Both the position numbers and the translations under genes were made by a program. A DNA stretch of 64,000 bases, taken from Pelagibacterium flavum. Lineage in GTDB: Bacteria > Pseudomonadota > Alphaproteobacteria > Rhizobiales > Devosiaceae. The notes under the pieces are model-generated. The model was not told where the DNA came from. It worked only from the letters and a program-made list of their open reading frames with translations, and did not search any database. Shown piece after piece: positions 35,322-44,548 of the stretch. The stretch is from positions 985,001-1,049,000 of the forward strand of contig NZ_CP107716.1 of NCBI RefSeq assembly GCF_025854335.1. The letters run 5' to 3'. Position 1 is the stretch's first letter. Each line of letters opens with the position of its first letter.

Positions 35322-36314
35322 CTATTCGAGGAGACCGGCTTCCCGATAGTAGCGCTCGGCGCCTTCATGAAGAGGGGCCGAATTGCCCGAGCTCACCATG
35401 GTTTCAGGATCGAGCACCGCAAAGGCGGGGTGCAAGCCCTGGAACGTGTCGAAGTTTTCAAACACCGCCTTGGTGACCTCATAGACCACATCGGCGCTGG
35501 TTTGTGTCGAGCTGACGAGGGTGGCGCCGACACCGAAGGTGTTCACGTCTTCCTCGTTGTTATACATCCCGGCAGGGATGGTGGCGTGGAAGTAGTAGGG
35601 GGTTTCTTCCACCAGCGTATCAATGATGTCTCCGGTCACGTTGACCAGAACCGCATCACAGGTTGCAACGGGCTCCGAGATCGAACCCGAAGGATGGCCG
35701 ACCGTAAAGACGAAGGCGTCGAAATTGTCGTCGCACAGCGCCTGGGCCTGCTCACGGCTGGGCAACTCCGAGGCAAGCTCGAAATCGTCCATGGTCCAGC
35801 CGTATTCTTCCATCAGCAATTCCATGGTGTTGCGTTGGCCAGAGCCAGGATTGCCGATATTGACGCGCTTGCCTTTCAGGTCTTCGAAATTCTCGATGCC
35901 GGCGTCGGCGCGGGCGACGACGGTAAAGGGTTCAGGGTGAAGAGAAAATACGGCACGCAGCTCCTCGAAGGGGCCGGCGCCGGCGAAGTCAGCTTCACCA
36001 TTGAGCGCATTGTACTGGACGTCCGATTGGACGACACCCATGTCCAACTCGCCTTCGCGGATGGTATTGAGGTTAAAGACCGAACCACCTGTGGATTCGG
36101 CCGAACAGCGGATGCCATGTTCCCCGCGACCCTGATTGACCAGCGAACAGATCGCGCCACCAGCCGGGTAATAGACGCCGGTTACACCGCCCGTCCCGAT
36201 TGTGACGAACTGTTGCTCCTGGGCGAGGCTTGGCGCCGAAACAAATGCAATCGCTCCGCCCAGCAGGGCGGCTGCTGCCTTGAGTGTCGTTTTGCGCGCA
36301 ATTAAGGTGCTCAT
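35322..36314 (-). CDS. TRAP transporter solute receptor, TAXI family
   Basis: A 330-residue periplasmic receptor with a signal peptide ending PSLAQE. The family marks are [50 protein letters not shown] and [25 protein letters not shown] receptors bind glutamate/glutamine-like or other compounds, but few are characterised. It is the first gene of the leftward operon that continues with permease, stress protein, aminotransferase and BKACE. Confidence 0.92.
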   Translation of the reverse strand: MSTLIARKTTLKAAAALLGGAIAFVSAPSLAQEQQFVTIGTGGVTGVYYPAGGAICSLVNQGRGEHGIRCSAESTGGSVFNLNTIREGELDMGVVQSDVQYNALNGEADFAGAGPFEELRAVFSLHPEPFTVVARADAGIENFEDLKGKRVNIGNPGSGQRNTMELLMEEYGWTMDDFELASELPSREQAQALCDDNFDAFVFTVGHPSGSISEPVATCDAVLVNVTGDIIDTLVEETPYYFHATIPAGMYNNEEDVNTFGVGATLVSSTQTSADVVYEVTKAVFENFDTFQGLHPAFAVLDPETMVSSGNSAPLHEGAERYYREAGLLE

Positions 36315-36502
36315 GGAAGTCTCCCTTGTAGATTTTTAGCTTTAGTCTACGAGGGGCAATCCTTTTCCATATTCGACTTTTGATCAACCCTTTGCGTCCG
36401 ACGTGGTGCAATGAGCGGGCAGTCGGCAGAACGCCATGCTCCGCCGATCGGCTGGTTCTGGTGTCTTTTAGGATACGGCAGTTAAAGAGGCGATGAAGAC
36501 GC

Positions 36503-37060
36503 TCACCTAACCGTGACAGTTCGGAATGTCAGTGAGACCCGGCGCCTGCGAGGGACCTTCTTGCCTTCTATCACGTCCGATTTGCGGGCAGGAATGCCAT
36601 GAGACCAATTGAACCGGGCCTCGCCGCTCAGCACGAGCATGCTGCGAGGTGCAAGGGTATGGGTCAACGAGCGGCCGCAATCAATGTGGGTAAACTCCAT
36701 CAAACATGTCGAGCCCAGACTGAGGGACGCGATGGTTTCGCCAAAACACGGTTCGCAGTCAACGTGAGAAGCGATGCCTTGGCCGGGCAAATATTCATTG
36801 ACGATGACTTGGTCGGGTTGCTGGTGGAAAATTCCATCCTTCCGTAGCCGGTCTGCCATCACGGCCAGCCAGTCGGGCAGGGGACCAAGACAGGAGTCCA
36901 CCGTTACACGTCGAGCCCTGTAGTCATAACGAAAGCCGTAGTGCTGGACGCGCCGTCTGAGATCCCCTAGCCACGTGGACCCATCGATGGTGCTCAAAAG
37001 CGCGACTTCGTACGCCTCATCGATATAGTCGGGGATGTAGCGGGATGACGGTGGCAACAT
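36503..37060 (-). CDS. AlkB-like 2-oxoglutarate/Fe(II) dioxygenase
   Basis: A 185-residue dioxygenase fold of the ALKBH type. Iron ligands are likely H and D in GIASHVDCEPCF and the distal His in FNWSHGIPARKSD; the 2-oxoglutarate Arg is in RRRRVSLTFR. The segment VNEYLPGQGI is a family hallmark. It is shorter than E. coli AlkB and closer to ALKBH proteins with demethylase activity on nucleic acids or proteins. It stands alone; the 190 bases to its left (36315-36502) hold only the presumed TAXI operon promoter. Confidence 0.88.
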   Translation of the reverse strand: MLPPSSRYIPDYIDEAYEVALLSTIDGSTWLGDLRRRVQHYGFRYDYRARRVTVDSCLGPLPDWLAVMADRLRKDGIFHQQPDQVIVNEYLPGQGIASHVDCEPCFGETIASLSLGSTCLMEFTHIDCGRSLTHTLAPRSMLVLSGEARFNWSHGIPARKSDVIEGKKVPRRRRVSLTFRTVTVR

Positions 37061-37296
37061 CGGCAGGTCTCAGGTTTCACTGCACATTAACAATTGACCA
37101 TCGCCGCGTCATGGCAGTTGAAACACCGAATTGAGGGATTGCCAATGCTCCGTGAGCCAAAGGGCTGTGCAGTGCTCTGCCCCGTTTGGGAGAGGCCGGC
37201 CATGGGAGTTGAGGAACGTTTCGGGAGGGTTCCGGGCGTTGCCGGCAAGCCCAAGACCATTCGATCTCGCAACTTGCAACAGTCGTGCCATAAATA

Positions 37297-37311
37297 TGAT
37301 TGCAATTGTCA
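37297..37311. promoter_or_regulatory. Candidate RirA iron-responsive operator
   Basis: TGATTGCAATTGTCA fits the TGA-N9-TCA pattern of the RirA operator used for iron control in Rhizobiales. It lies 136 bases before the iron-type ABC ATPase stump. The remaining bases of the gap 37061-37446 hold no gene I can support. Confidence 0.45.
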
Positions 37312-37446
37312 TGTTCTGTAATTAAGACTGCGCCGTGAAGATATTTTGCCTTGGGGGTGTGCCGGGGCCGTGCTGAACAGGCATCGGTACCGGTACTTGT
37401 TGCACGCTGCCCCGGTCTAAAGGCAAGCAGACAACGAGACGGCGTT

Positions 37447-37743
37447 ATGCCCAGCAATGATCAGCCCGATGCAAGGAAAAATCCCGCGCGTCTTACAACC
37501 CAAGCCATTGCTGCCGGCTATGACTCGACGCAGATTCTCTCGGATGTTTCGCTCGCTGTTGCGAACGGGCAGATGACGGTGCTGGTCGGTCCGAACGGGT
37601 CGGGAAAATCGACGCTGCTCAAGACGATGGCGCGGATTCTGGCCCCGAATGCCGGGCAGGTCCTTTTAGACGGCAAATCGATCCATGCTGCCAAAAGTGT
37701 TCCCCGTCAGCGCCTATGGCACAGATTTGAGGTTGTGATTTAA
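37447..37743 (+). pseudogene. Truncated FecE/FepC-type siderophore ABC ATPase
   Basis: About 95 native codons: TTQAIAAGYDSTQILSDVSL, Walker A GPNGSGKST and ARILAPNAGQVLLDGKSIHAAKS, typical of ferric-siderophore/heme/cobalamin import ATPases. The frame then enters the IS3 element and stops at 37743. Signature motif and Walker B are lost, so no function is expected. The remaining part of the transporter, including permeases, is missing; a binding-protein stump lies beyond the IS. Confidence 0.8.
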
Positions 37744-37782
37744 GGAGGATTTGGGTCTCATCGTAGTGACGAAGGAACGAAG

Positions 37783-38169
37783 ATGAGACCCAAATCCTCC
37801 AATGCAAAATCGCGGACCAAGGCCCCTGCGGAAGCCGTGGTAAAGGACATCCGCCGGGCCACCCGGCGGCATTTTTCGGCGGAAGACAAGATCAGGATCG
37901 TCCTGGAAGGCTTGCGCGGCGATGACAGCATCGCCGAGTTGTGCCGCAAGGAAGGCATCGCCCAGAGCCTGTATTACACCTGGTCGAAGGAATTCATGGA
38001 AGCGGGAAAGCGTCGGCTTTCTGGCGATACAGCCCGGGCCGCCACCAGCGACGAGGTCAAGGATCTGCGCCGTGAGGCCGGAGCGCTCAAGGAATGTGTT
38101 GCCGATCTGACGCTGGAAAACCGTCTGCTTAAAAAAAGCATGATCGCGGATGGGGACGACGACGCATGA
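37783..38169 (+). CDS. IS3-family OrfA (helix-turn-helix subunit)
   Basis: A 128-residue protein with the IS3 OrfA helix-turn-helix (FSAEDKIRIVLEGLRGDDSIAEL, GIAQSLYYTWSKEFMEAGK) and a coiled segment ending LTLENRLLKKSM. Its stop overlaps the orfB start as ATGA, so orfB would be made by coupling and not by the usual programmed frameshift. Confidence 0.9.
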   Translation: MRPKSSNAKSRTKAPAEAVVKDIRRATRRHFSAEDKIRIVLEGLRGDDSIAELCRKEGIAQSLYYTWSKEFMEAGKRRLSGDTARAATSDEVKDLRREAGALKECVADLTLENRLLKKSMIADGDDDA

Positions 38170-38825
38170 GGTATCCATCATCCGAGAAGCTCGAGATCAT
38201 CAGGCTGGTCGAGCAATCCCATCTGCCAGCAACACGAACGCTCGATAAACTGGGAATCCCACGCCGGACCTTCTACCGCTGGTATGACCGCTACCTCGAA
38301 GGCGGCCCAGAGGCGCTGAAAGATCGGCCATCGGCACCAAGCCGGGTGTGGAACCGTATCCCGCCTGACATCCGCGACCAGATCATCGAGCTGGCGCTGG
38401 AACAGTCCGAGCTGAGCCCGAGAGAACTGGCCGTGCGCTTCACCGATGAGAAGCGCTACTTCGTGTCGGAGGCCACGGTTTACCGCCTGCTGAAGGCCCA
38501 GGACCTGATCACCAGCCCGGCCTATGTGGTGATCAAGGCCGCCGATCGCTTCCATACCCAGACCACGCGGCCCAACGAGATGTGGCAGACCGATTTTACC
38601 TACTTCAAGATCATCGGCTGGGGTTGGATGTATCTGTCGACTGTGCTCGACGATTACTCGCGCTACATCATCAGCTGGAAGCTGTGCAGCACGATGCGCG
38701 CCGAGGACGTCACCGACACGCTGGATCTGGCGCTCGCGGCCTCGGGCTGCGATCAGGCCCATGTGTGCCACAAACCCCGGCTGCTCAGCGACAACGTCCT
38801 ATGTCGGGAATTTTTTGCAGCGTAG
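38166..38825 (+). pseudogene. IS3 OrfB transposase, N-terminal part
   Basis: It carries GIPRRTFYRWYDRYLEGG and the first two catalytic regions: QTDFTYFK and the start of the LLSDN(G) motif. Native sequence ends at about 38795, in the codon after Asn of that motif, where the IS1111-type element enters; the frame stops at 38825. It continues at 40430. Confidence 0.88.
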
Positions 38826-39005
38826 GTCAACAGGTCATGGGGCACCCGGCGTTCCGGGTGCCCTTATAAAGTTGCCCAGACGGGCTCTGCCGTCAAGAAA
38901 TGATCTCTTCCATAGCAAACACAGGGTACGCGCTGTGGCGGCCCTCACCGTCCTTAATACGAGATCCCAAATCCCAAGCAGAAGGCCCGAACATTATCTA
39001 CGAGG
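38797..39005 (-). ncRNA. Putative bridge-RNA region of the IS1111-type element
   Basis: These 209 non-coding bases lie downstream of the transposase stop, the place where IS1111 members encode their target-guiding RNA. They include a perfect ten-base-pair hairpin with a CGTT loop at 38840-38863. The RNA boundaries and guide loops were not resolved. Confidence 0.35.
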
Positions 39006-40295
39006 TCAGCGAACTGCCTCACTGCCTCCACGGCTCCGACAGATGGAGGTCCTTCCGCCTGGGCTCGCCCCCTCAAAAAAGGGGCGATAGGGTTCGCCAC
39101 GCTTAAGCACGGCGTGAACGGTGCGCGCCATCTTGGCTGCAATGGCAGTATAGGCCTTGCGGCGCAGATGGGCGTTGTGCCGATCCTTGGAGATGTATCG
39201 CTCGAATTTATCCCGGAAGCTATTGGTCCGTTTGAGAACTGCGGTTTGGCCAGCCATCCAGAGCGTTCGCCGCAATCGGGCATTACCGTATTTTGAGATG
39301 CGGCTGCTTCCACGAAACATGCCCGACTGAACTGTGGCGAGGTCCATGCCGCAGAACTTAAGAAACTGACGGTGGTGACGAAAACGACGCAGATCGCCGG
39401 CTTCGGCGAGGATGGTCATTGCGTTGATTGGCCCGATCCCGGGAATGGTCGTCAGCAACTGATAGTCAGGGTTATCCGATAGTAGCGCGACAGCACGGGC
39501 TTCAATCTCATCGCGTTGCCGGATCAGGCTACGACCTTCTGCAAGCACGAGCCGGAACATGCGGACAGCATCAGATTCTGGATGGACAGGCAGACCCACC
39601 GATCCGGTCGCCGTGGCGTAAATATCGGAAAGCAGGCGTTCTTTGGAGACCTTGCGGCCAACGACCTCCCAGGCATCCGCGATGAATGCATCGCGGTCCA
39701 TGGCCGTGATCATGGATGGTGAGGGATACTTCTCCAGAAATGCAAGGAACCAATCTGTCCGTGAGCTTCGGTGGAATCGTTCGGCTTCGGGGAAATACAG
39801 CGGCAGGTAGTGGGTCAGAATACGGTGCCAGAGCTCAGTCTTGGAGCGGGAAACGATCTCGTGGGTCTTCGACAGTTCCTGGATATCGGCGGTCCCGGAC
39901 ACCAGCGGATCATGGAAGAACTGAACGGCCCCGATCTCGAGCATGTGCAGGATGACCTGGGCATCCTTCGGATCGTTCTTGTCCCAGCTATTGTGCAGCG
40001 CCTCACGTGTTCGCGCCAATCCGACAGATGACACAAGCTTGAGCTCGAAACCGGCCCGTCCAAGATGATGGGCCAGGGTCCGATGATAATTACCAGTCGC
40101 CTCGAACCCGATTCGCACCGGGAGATCATAAGCCGCAAGAACACCAGTCAGGCGTTCAAAATCTTCGAGCGTATTGGTGACTGTCAAACGACGACGGCGC
40201 TTTTTGCAAGGTATCCCGATCAGGACCTCATGGCGATGCTTGGAAATATCGATAGCGACCAACAAGGTGGACGCAATAGGATAGGTAGCGGTCAT
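39006..40295 (-). CDS. IS110-family transposase (DEDD/serine recombinase)
   Basis: A 429-residue protein with the N-terminal RuvC-like DEDD domain (VAIDISKHRHEVLIG, FEATGNYHRTLAHHL, KNDPKDAQVIL) and the C-terminal transposase-20 domain (LTTIPGIGPINAMTILAEAGD, followed by GSSRISKYGNARLRRTLW with the nucleophilic Ser region). Both domains look complete. The ATG at 40295 is preferred to one 12 codons upstream. It is antisense to the host transposase gene. Confidence 0.93.
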   Translation of the reverse strand: MTATYPIASTLLVAIDISKHRHEVLIGIPCKKRRRRLTVTNTLEDFERLTGVLAAYDLPVRIGFEATGNYHRTLAHHLGRAGFELKLVSSVGLARTREALHNSWDKNDPKDAQVILHMLEIGAVQFFHDPLVSGTADIQELSKTHEIVSRSKTELWHRILTHYLPLYFPEAERFHRSSRTDWFLAFLEKYPSPSMITAMDRDAFIADAWEVVGRKVSKERLLSDIYATATGSVGLPVHPESDAVRMFRLVLAEGRSLIRQRDEIEARAVALLSDNPDYQLLTTIPGIGPINAMTILAEAGDLRRFRHHRQFLKFCGMDLATVQSGMFRGSSRISKYGNARLRRTLWMAGQTAVLKRTNSFRDKFERYISKDRHNAHLRRKAYTAIAAKMARTVHAVLKRGEPYRPFFEGASPGGRTSICRSRGGSEAVR

Positions 40296-40429
40296 AGCCG
40301 TCTCCTCAGCGGTGTGGTTCAGCAAAACCACTGTTGAGACCTGAGACCGGTTATGGCCACCCGCTGCGCTATGTGGAGGCTACGCGCGTGGCCATAACCT
40401 AGCTGCAGCGCTTATTCCTGACGTGCTAC

Positions 40430-40780
40430 GGCCCCAGCTACATCGCCGGCGACCTGGCCGAATATATTGAGGCCCAAGCCATGAGCCATGTGCGCGGCGC
40501 TCCAATGCATCCCCAGACCCAGGGCAAGATCGAGCGTTGGCATCAGACGCTGAAGAACCGCATCCTGCTGGAAAACTACTTCCTGCCGGGCGATCTCGAG
40601 GCCCAGATCGAGGCGTTCGTCGAGCACTATAACCACCGGCGCTATCACGAGAGCCTGCGCAATGTGACCCCCGCCGACGCCTACTTCGGCAGAGCCGCCG
40701 CCATCATCGAACAGCGAGAAAGGATCAAACGCAAGACAATCGAACATCGGCGCTTGCAGCACCGCAAGCTCGCCGCTTAA
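40430..40780 (+). pseudogene. IS3 OrfB transposase, C-terminal part
   Basis: It resumes exactly where the first part stopped (GPSYIAGDLAEYIEAQ) and holds the final catalytic glutamate in QTQGKIERWHQTLKNRIL, followed by HYNHRRYHESL and the usual IS3 C-terminus. Frame and sequence are intact, so precise loss of the inner element would restore OrfB. Confidence 0.88.
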
Positions 40781-40820
40781 TATTAACCCCCAGATGAGGC
40801 CAATGCTCCGCTAATCTACA

Positions 40821-41385
40821 CCGCGAGTTGCGCCAAATGTTCTGACGACGGACAGATTTCAACGTCTACCGGACCATCGCCCAAGTCACCGGCACCACCG
40901 ATGTGCTCGACAAGCTCGAGACCCGCTATCAGGCGCAGTTGGATATGATCGCGGGCCTGACCGACCCCGCTGAAACGCAAGTCAGCGTCATTCAGGCTTA
41001 TGGCGGCGAATTGCAGGTTTGGAACACGTACGGTTCGCTGGGCAAGGTACTGCGCGACGCCGGTTTCGCCTTCCCTGCCGCCATTGACGCCATCGAAGGC
41101 AATGAGCGCCAGGTTTTTTCGGGCGAATCCTATCCGGAATTCGATGCCGATTTCATCTTCGTCACCTATGCGGTGGAGCGGGGCGAGACCCCGGCCATGG
41201 CACGCGCAGCGCTCGATGAGGTTTTGCCGGGCTGGTGCGAGGTAATACACGCCTGCCGCAACGGTCAGATTGTCTATATCCCGCGCGAGATCGCCTCGTC
41301 GGCGACCTACGATTCCCTCACCGCGCTCACCCAGATCGTCGCCTCCCATGTGGTGGGCCGCGATTACACGCCGCTCGAACAGTAA
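40821..41385 (+). pseudogene. C-terminal remnant of a FepB/FecB-type binding protein
   Basis: Codons from about 40858 read DFNVYRTIAQVTGTTDVL, then VSVIQAYGGELQVWNTYGSL and the C-terminal VVGRDYTPLEQ. They align with the last half of the two intact paralogues that follow. Just before this, TGA at 40843 breaks the frame, and the left edge is the IS3 end. The N-terminal half and signal peptide are gone, so it is inactive. Confidence 0.8.
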
Positions 41386-41408
41386 AGTCCAAACCGGGGG
41401 ATCAAATC

Positions 41409-42368
41409 ATGAGCCTGTTGAGATCAATCATTGCAATTGGCGCGATCGTTTTCGCCGCGCCAGTGCTGGCGCAGGAGACGCGCAGCTTTACCGACGATGC
41501 CGGGAGGACAGTGAACATCCCGGCCGATCCGCAGCGCATCGCGTCGCTGCAGGATCTTTCGATCACCATTCCGCTGATCGAGCTTGGCGTCCATCCGGTC
41601 GCCAGCCACGGACGGACCACCGAGGCGGGCGAGGGGTTCATCCGCTCGTCCAAGGTTTTGACCGGTGTCGATTTCGACAATTCCGACATCGCCTTTGTGG
41701 GCAATCTACCGGTCGATATCGAAGCTGTTGCCGCGGCCGAACCGGATCTGATCATCACGACCCCCTGGCAGACCGCTCCCGTGGAGCAGCTCGAATCCAT
41801 TGCGCCGACCATCGTGCTCGATGACACAGTGCGCGGCGATTTCGGCATGTATGAAGCGCTGGCCGAGATTACCGGAACGACCGATACGCTGGCCATTCTT
41901 GAGGGCCGGTATGACAACCAGATCGAACAGATCAAGCGCCTGATCGATACGGGATCAGTGTCGGTGAACGTGATCCAGGGCGTTAACGGCGAGGTGCTGT
42001 CCTGGCACACATATGGCGGTTTGGGGCGAGTGTTGCGCGATGCGGGATTTGTATTTCCCGAACGCGTGGACGCCATACCTGAGGGTGAATTCGCGCGCAT
42101 GAGCGCCGAGGCATTGCCTGAACTCGATGCCGATTTCGTGTTCGTGACCTATCGAACCGATACGCTGGAAACCCCCGAAGATGCTTTCGGGCATCTCGAG
42201 CAGGTGGTCCCCAATTTCTGCGATTATCTCCACGCATGCCGGGAAAATCAGATGATCGTCATGCCGCGCGAGGAGGCGTCCGCCAGCTCCTACTATGCAC
42301 TTGGAGTCATGGCTTACACCGTCATCTCGCACATTTCGGGCCGCGATTTCACGCCCAAGCCTGAATAG
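41409..42368 (+). CDS. Iron-siderophore/heme-type ABC binding protein, paralogue 1
   Basis: A 319-residue periplasmic protein with a signal peptide ending PVLAQE. The class III fold shows RSFTDDAGRTVNIPADPQRI (the FepB/FecB entry strand), VEAVAAAEPDLIIT-like spacing and the single backbone helix between lobes. No permease or ATPase is left at the locus, so it must use transport parts elsewhere or be an orphan. It starts 24 bases after the remnant stop and is about half identical in pattern to the next gene. Confidence 0.85.
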   Translation: MSLLRSIIAIGAIVFAAPVLAQETRSFTDDAGRTVNIPADPQRIASLQDLSITIPLIELGVHPVASHGRTTEAGEGFIRSSKVLTGVDFDNSDIAFVGNLPVDIEAVAAAEPDLIITTPWQTAPVEQLESIAPTIVLDDTVRGDFGMYEALAEITGTTDTLAILEGRYDNQIEQIKRLIDTGSVSVNVIQGVNGEVLSWHTYGGLGRVLRDAGFVFPERVDAIPEGEFARMSAEALPELDADFVFVTYRTDTLETPEDAFGHLEQVVPNFCDYLHACRENQMIVMPREEASASSYYALGVMAYTVISHISGRDFTPKPE

Positions 42369-42400
42369 TGTCGATCTCACGCTGAAAGAAAACGTCGCTT

Positions 42401-43372
42401 ATGAACGCCATACTCTCTTTGGCCCTCGGGGCCGCATTGGCCCTTTCGTCCTTTCCCGCCATTGCGCAGGAAAGTCGCACCTTCACCGATGGGACAGGCA
42501 CCGAGATCGCCGTACCCGCGAATCCGCAGCGCATTGTGACGCTGCATGACAGCCGGCTCACCGTGCCTTTGCTCGAACTCGGAGTCGTGCCGGTCGGCAG
42601 TCACGGTCGGCTGGCCGAGGACGGAACGCCCTTTATCCGCTCGAGCCTCGAAATCACCGGCTACGATTTCGCCAACACCGATATCACTTTCGTCGGCGAA
42701 ACACCCATCGACGTCGAACAGGTCGCCGCACTCGAACCCGATCTGATCATCGCCCCCAATTGGGAGGAGGCCGGCATCGACCAGTTGCGCACCATCGCGC
42801 CGACCTATGTCTTTGACTATGGCGATATCACGGACGAGTTCGAAATCTACCAAAAACTTGCCGAACTTGCTGGCGTCGAGGATCGCCTCGAGACGCTGGA
42901 AGCGCGCTACGCAGAGCAGATTGCCATGATCCGGGCACTGGTTGACGATCCCGCCGACATTACGGTCAACGTCATCCAGCCGCGCCAGGGCCAAATCCGG
43001 GTGTGGAATACCTATTTTTCGCTCGGCAAGGTATTGCGCGACGTAGGCTTCTCGTTCCCCGAAGCAGTGGACGGTATCGGACAGACAGATGTTGCCGATT
43101 TCAGCGCCGAAGTTCTTCCTGAACTCGATGCCGATTTCATCTTCATCACCTATCCGCTCAAGGCGTTCGGGCAGACGCCCGCCGATACCGATGCGGGCAT
43201 GGCCGAAGTTCTGCCCGGTTGGTGTGACGTACTCCACGCCTGCCGCAACAGTCAGGTGATCTACCTGCCGCGTTCGGTGGCGTCCTCGACGGCCTATGAG
43301 GCCTTGGGACAGATGGCTCAGGCCGTCGGCAGCCATATTGTCGGGCGCAATTTCGTGTCGATGCCAGAATAA
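42401..43372 (+). CDS. Iron-siderophore/heme-type ABC binding protein, paralogue 2
   Basis: A 323-residue protein with a signal peptide ending PAIAQE, then RTFTDGTGTEIAVPANPQRI. Shared features with the preceding gene include DVEQVAALEPDLII and WNTYFSLGKVLRDVGFSFPE. Both keep a Cys pair near WCDVLHACRN that also appears in the remnant (WCEVIHACRN), possibly a disulfide. The three genes form a tandem family, probably by duplication. The ligand is unknown; the nearby RirA-like box supports iron. Confidence 0.85.
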   Translation: MNAILSLALGAALALSSFPAIAQESRTFTDGTGTEIAVPANPQRIVTLHDSRLTVPLLELGVVPVGSHGRLAEDGTPFIRSSLEITGYDFANTDITFVGETPIDVEQVAALEPDLIIAPNWEEAGIDQLRTIAPTYVFDYGDITDEFEIYQKLAELAGVEDRLETLEARYAEQIAMIRALVDDPADITVNVIQPRQGQIRVWNTYFSLGKVLRDVGFSFPEAVDGIGQTDVADFSAEVLPELDADFIFITYPLKAFGQTPADTDAGMAEVLPGWCDVLHACRNSQVIYLPRSVASSTAYEALGQMAQAVGSHIVGRNFVSMPE

Positions 43373-43379
43373 ATGATCT

Positions 43380-43410
43380 GGTCCGCCGGGAGTCCAGCGG
43401 ACCTGTCTTT
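43380..43410. terminator. Terminator between binding-protein genes and the arsenic operon
   Basis: GGTCCGC and GCGGACC form a seven-base-pair stem at 43380-43403, followed by TGTCTTT. It separates the convergent rightward and leftward operons. Confidence 0.65.
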
Positions 43411-43412
43411 CG

Positions 43413-44132
43413 CTAAACTGAGCGCTGATTGACCCGCTTGGCAACCGCCTCAGCGCTCTCGACCCGTTCGGAGTAACGGTCGACCAGATAGTCGGCCCGA
43501 TCGCGCACCAGGAGAGTGAATTTGACCAGTTCTTCCATCACATCAACGATGCGGTTGTAAAATGGCGACGGGCGCATGCGCCCGGCCTCATCGAATTCGT
43601 TGAAGGCCTTGGGTACCGAGGACTGGTTGGGGATAGTGACCATACGCATCCAACGGCCCAGAATACGGAGCTGGTTCACGGCGTTAAACGATTGACTGCC
43701 GCCGTTGACCTGCATCACCGCGAGCGTGCGCCCTTGCGTGGGGCGAATACCGCCCATTGAGAGGGGAAGCCAGTCGATCTGCGACTTCATAACGCCGGTC
43801 ATCGCCCCATGCCGCTCGGGTGAGCACCAGACCATACCCTCTGACCACATCGCGAGTTCGCGCAGTTCGACGACCTTGGGATGATCCTTGGGCGCGCCAT
43901 CGGGGAGCGGAAGACCCTCGGGGTTGAAGATGCGCGTCTCAGCGCCGAAGCGACGCAGGATGCGGGCGGCTTCAAACGCGGCAAAGCGCGAATAAGAGCG
44001 CTCGCGCAGCGAGCCGTACAACAAGAGGATGCGCGGGGCATGTTGCTTGTGTTCCGGCGTGAGCAGGGCCGCTTCGTCGATGGAGTGAAAGTGCTCTTCC
44101 GCAAGGGCGGGGAAACTATCGATCTCAGACAA
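43413..44132 (-). CDS. arsH: ArsH NADPH-dependent FMN reductase / organoarsenical oxidase
   Basis: A 239-residue flavoprotein with the ArsH pattern [21 protein letters not shown] (FMN loop), [20 protein letters not shown] and the C-terminal extension typical for ArsH. ArsH oxidises trivalent methylated arsenicals to pentavalent forms and reduces quinones or azo dyes. It is the last gene of the leftward ars operon and overlaps arsC by eight bases. Confidence 0.92.
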   Translation of the reverse strand: MSEIDSFPALAEEHFHSIDEAALLTPEHKQHAPRILLLYGSLRERSYSRFAAFEAARILRRFGAETRIFNPEGLPLPDGAPKDHPKVVELRELAMWSEGMVWCSPERHGAMTGVMKSQIDWLPLSMGGIRPTQGRTLAVMQVNGGSQSFNAVNQLRILGRWMRMVTIPNQSSVPKAFNEFDEAGRMRPSPFYNRIVDVMEELVKFTLLVRDRADYLVDRYSERVESAEAVAKRVNQRSV

Positions 44133-44547
44133 TGCGCTTTCCGCTTCCGTCTATGACGACCTTTCCATCTTCCTTGGTGAACGACCCGATATCGGGATTG
44201 GGGAGGATATCGAGCACCAATTCGGACGGACGGCATTGACGTACGCCCTTGTCGGTGACCACGAAGGGGCGGTTGATAAGGATGGGGTGGGTCAGCATTG
44301 CGTCGATCAGTGCTTCATCGGTGACTGAAGGATCGTCGAGACCGAGTTCGGTGTATGGCGCTTCTTTCTTTCGCATCGCATCGCGGACCGACAGACCCGA
44401 CCGCACGATGAGATCGACAAGCGTTTCGCGGCTCGGCGGGGTCTTGAGATATTCGACGATTTCGGGCTCTTCGCCGGACTGGCGGATCATGGCGAGCGTG
44501 TTGCGCGACGTGCCGCAGTCGGGATTGTGATAGATGGTTATGGCCAA
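44125..44547 (-). CDS. arsC: Arsenate reductase, glutaredoxin-linked type
   Basis: A 140-residue protein with the catalytic cysteine in the segment [15 protein letters not shown] and the substrate-binding Arg triad including [17 protein letters not shown]. It reduces arsenate to arsenite with glutathione and glutaredoxin. The operon also has an unrelated thioredoxin-type reductase. It lies one base after the acr3 stop. Confidence 0.93.
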   Translation of the reverse strand: MAITIYHNPDCGTSRNTLAMIRQSGEEPEIVEYLKTPPSRETLVDLIVRSGLSVRDAMRKKEAPYTELGLDDPSVTDEALIDAMLTHPILINRPFVVTDKGVRQCRPSELVLDILPNPDIGSFTKEDGKVVIDGSGKRIV

Positions 44548-44548
44548 G

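Larger units (their letters stand above)
38797..40430 (-). mobile_element. IS110-family element, IS1111 subgroup, inside the IS3 transposase gene
   Basis: About 1634 bases. Joining the host sequence across it restores an uninterrupted OrfB reading (SDN then GPSY). The bases ACG occur at both junctions, so the exact edge is ambiguous by up to three bases. Subterminal inverted repeats are GCAGCGTAGGTCA at 38817-38829 and, inverted, GCAGCTAGGTTA at 40395-40406. The long non-coding end lies after the transposase gene, as in IS1111 elements. Confidence 0.85.
37734..40820 (+). mobile_element. IS3-family element interrupted by an IS1111-type element
   Basis: The outer ends are TGTGATTTAAGGAGGATTTG at 37734 and, inverted, TGTAGATTAGCGGAGCATTG ending at 40820; they align with a few mismatches and single gaps through CTCATC. 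Contents are orfA, the two halves of orfB and, between 38797 and 40430, another element. Without the insert it would be about 1.45 kb, normal for IS3. No flanking duplication is seen (left GGT, right CCG), and each flank is a damaged gene. Confidence 0.75.

Noticed and set aside
37091..37330. Several short open frames in the gap before the ATPase stump
   Set aside because: They occur in all frames on both strands, have no family pattern and no good ribosome-binding sites.
37783..38169. Programmed -1 frameshift between IS3 OrfA and OrfB
   Set aside because: The genes meet as ATGA with a start codon for OrfB; no slippery A-run lies in the overlap, so reinitiation fits better.
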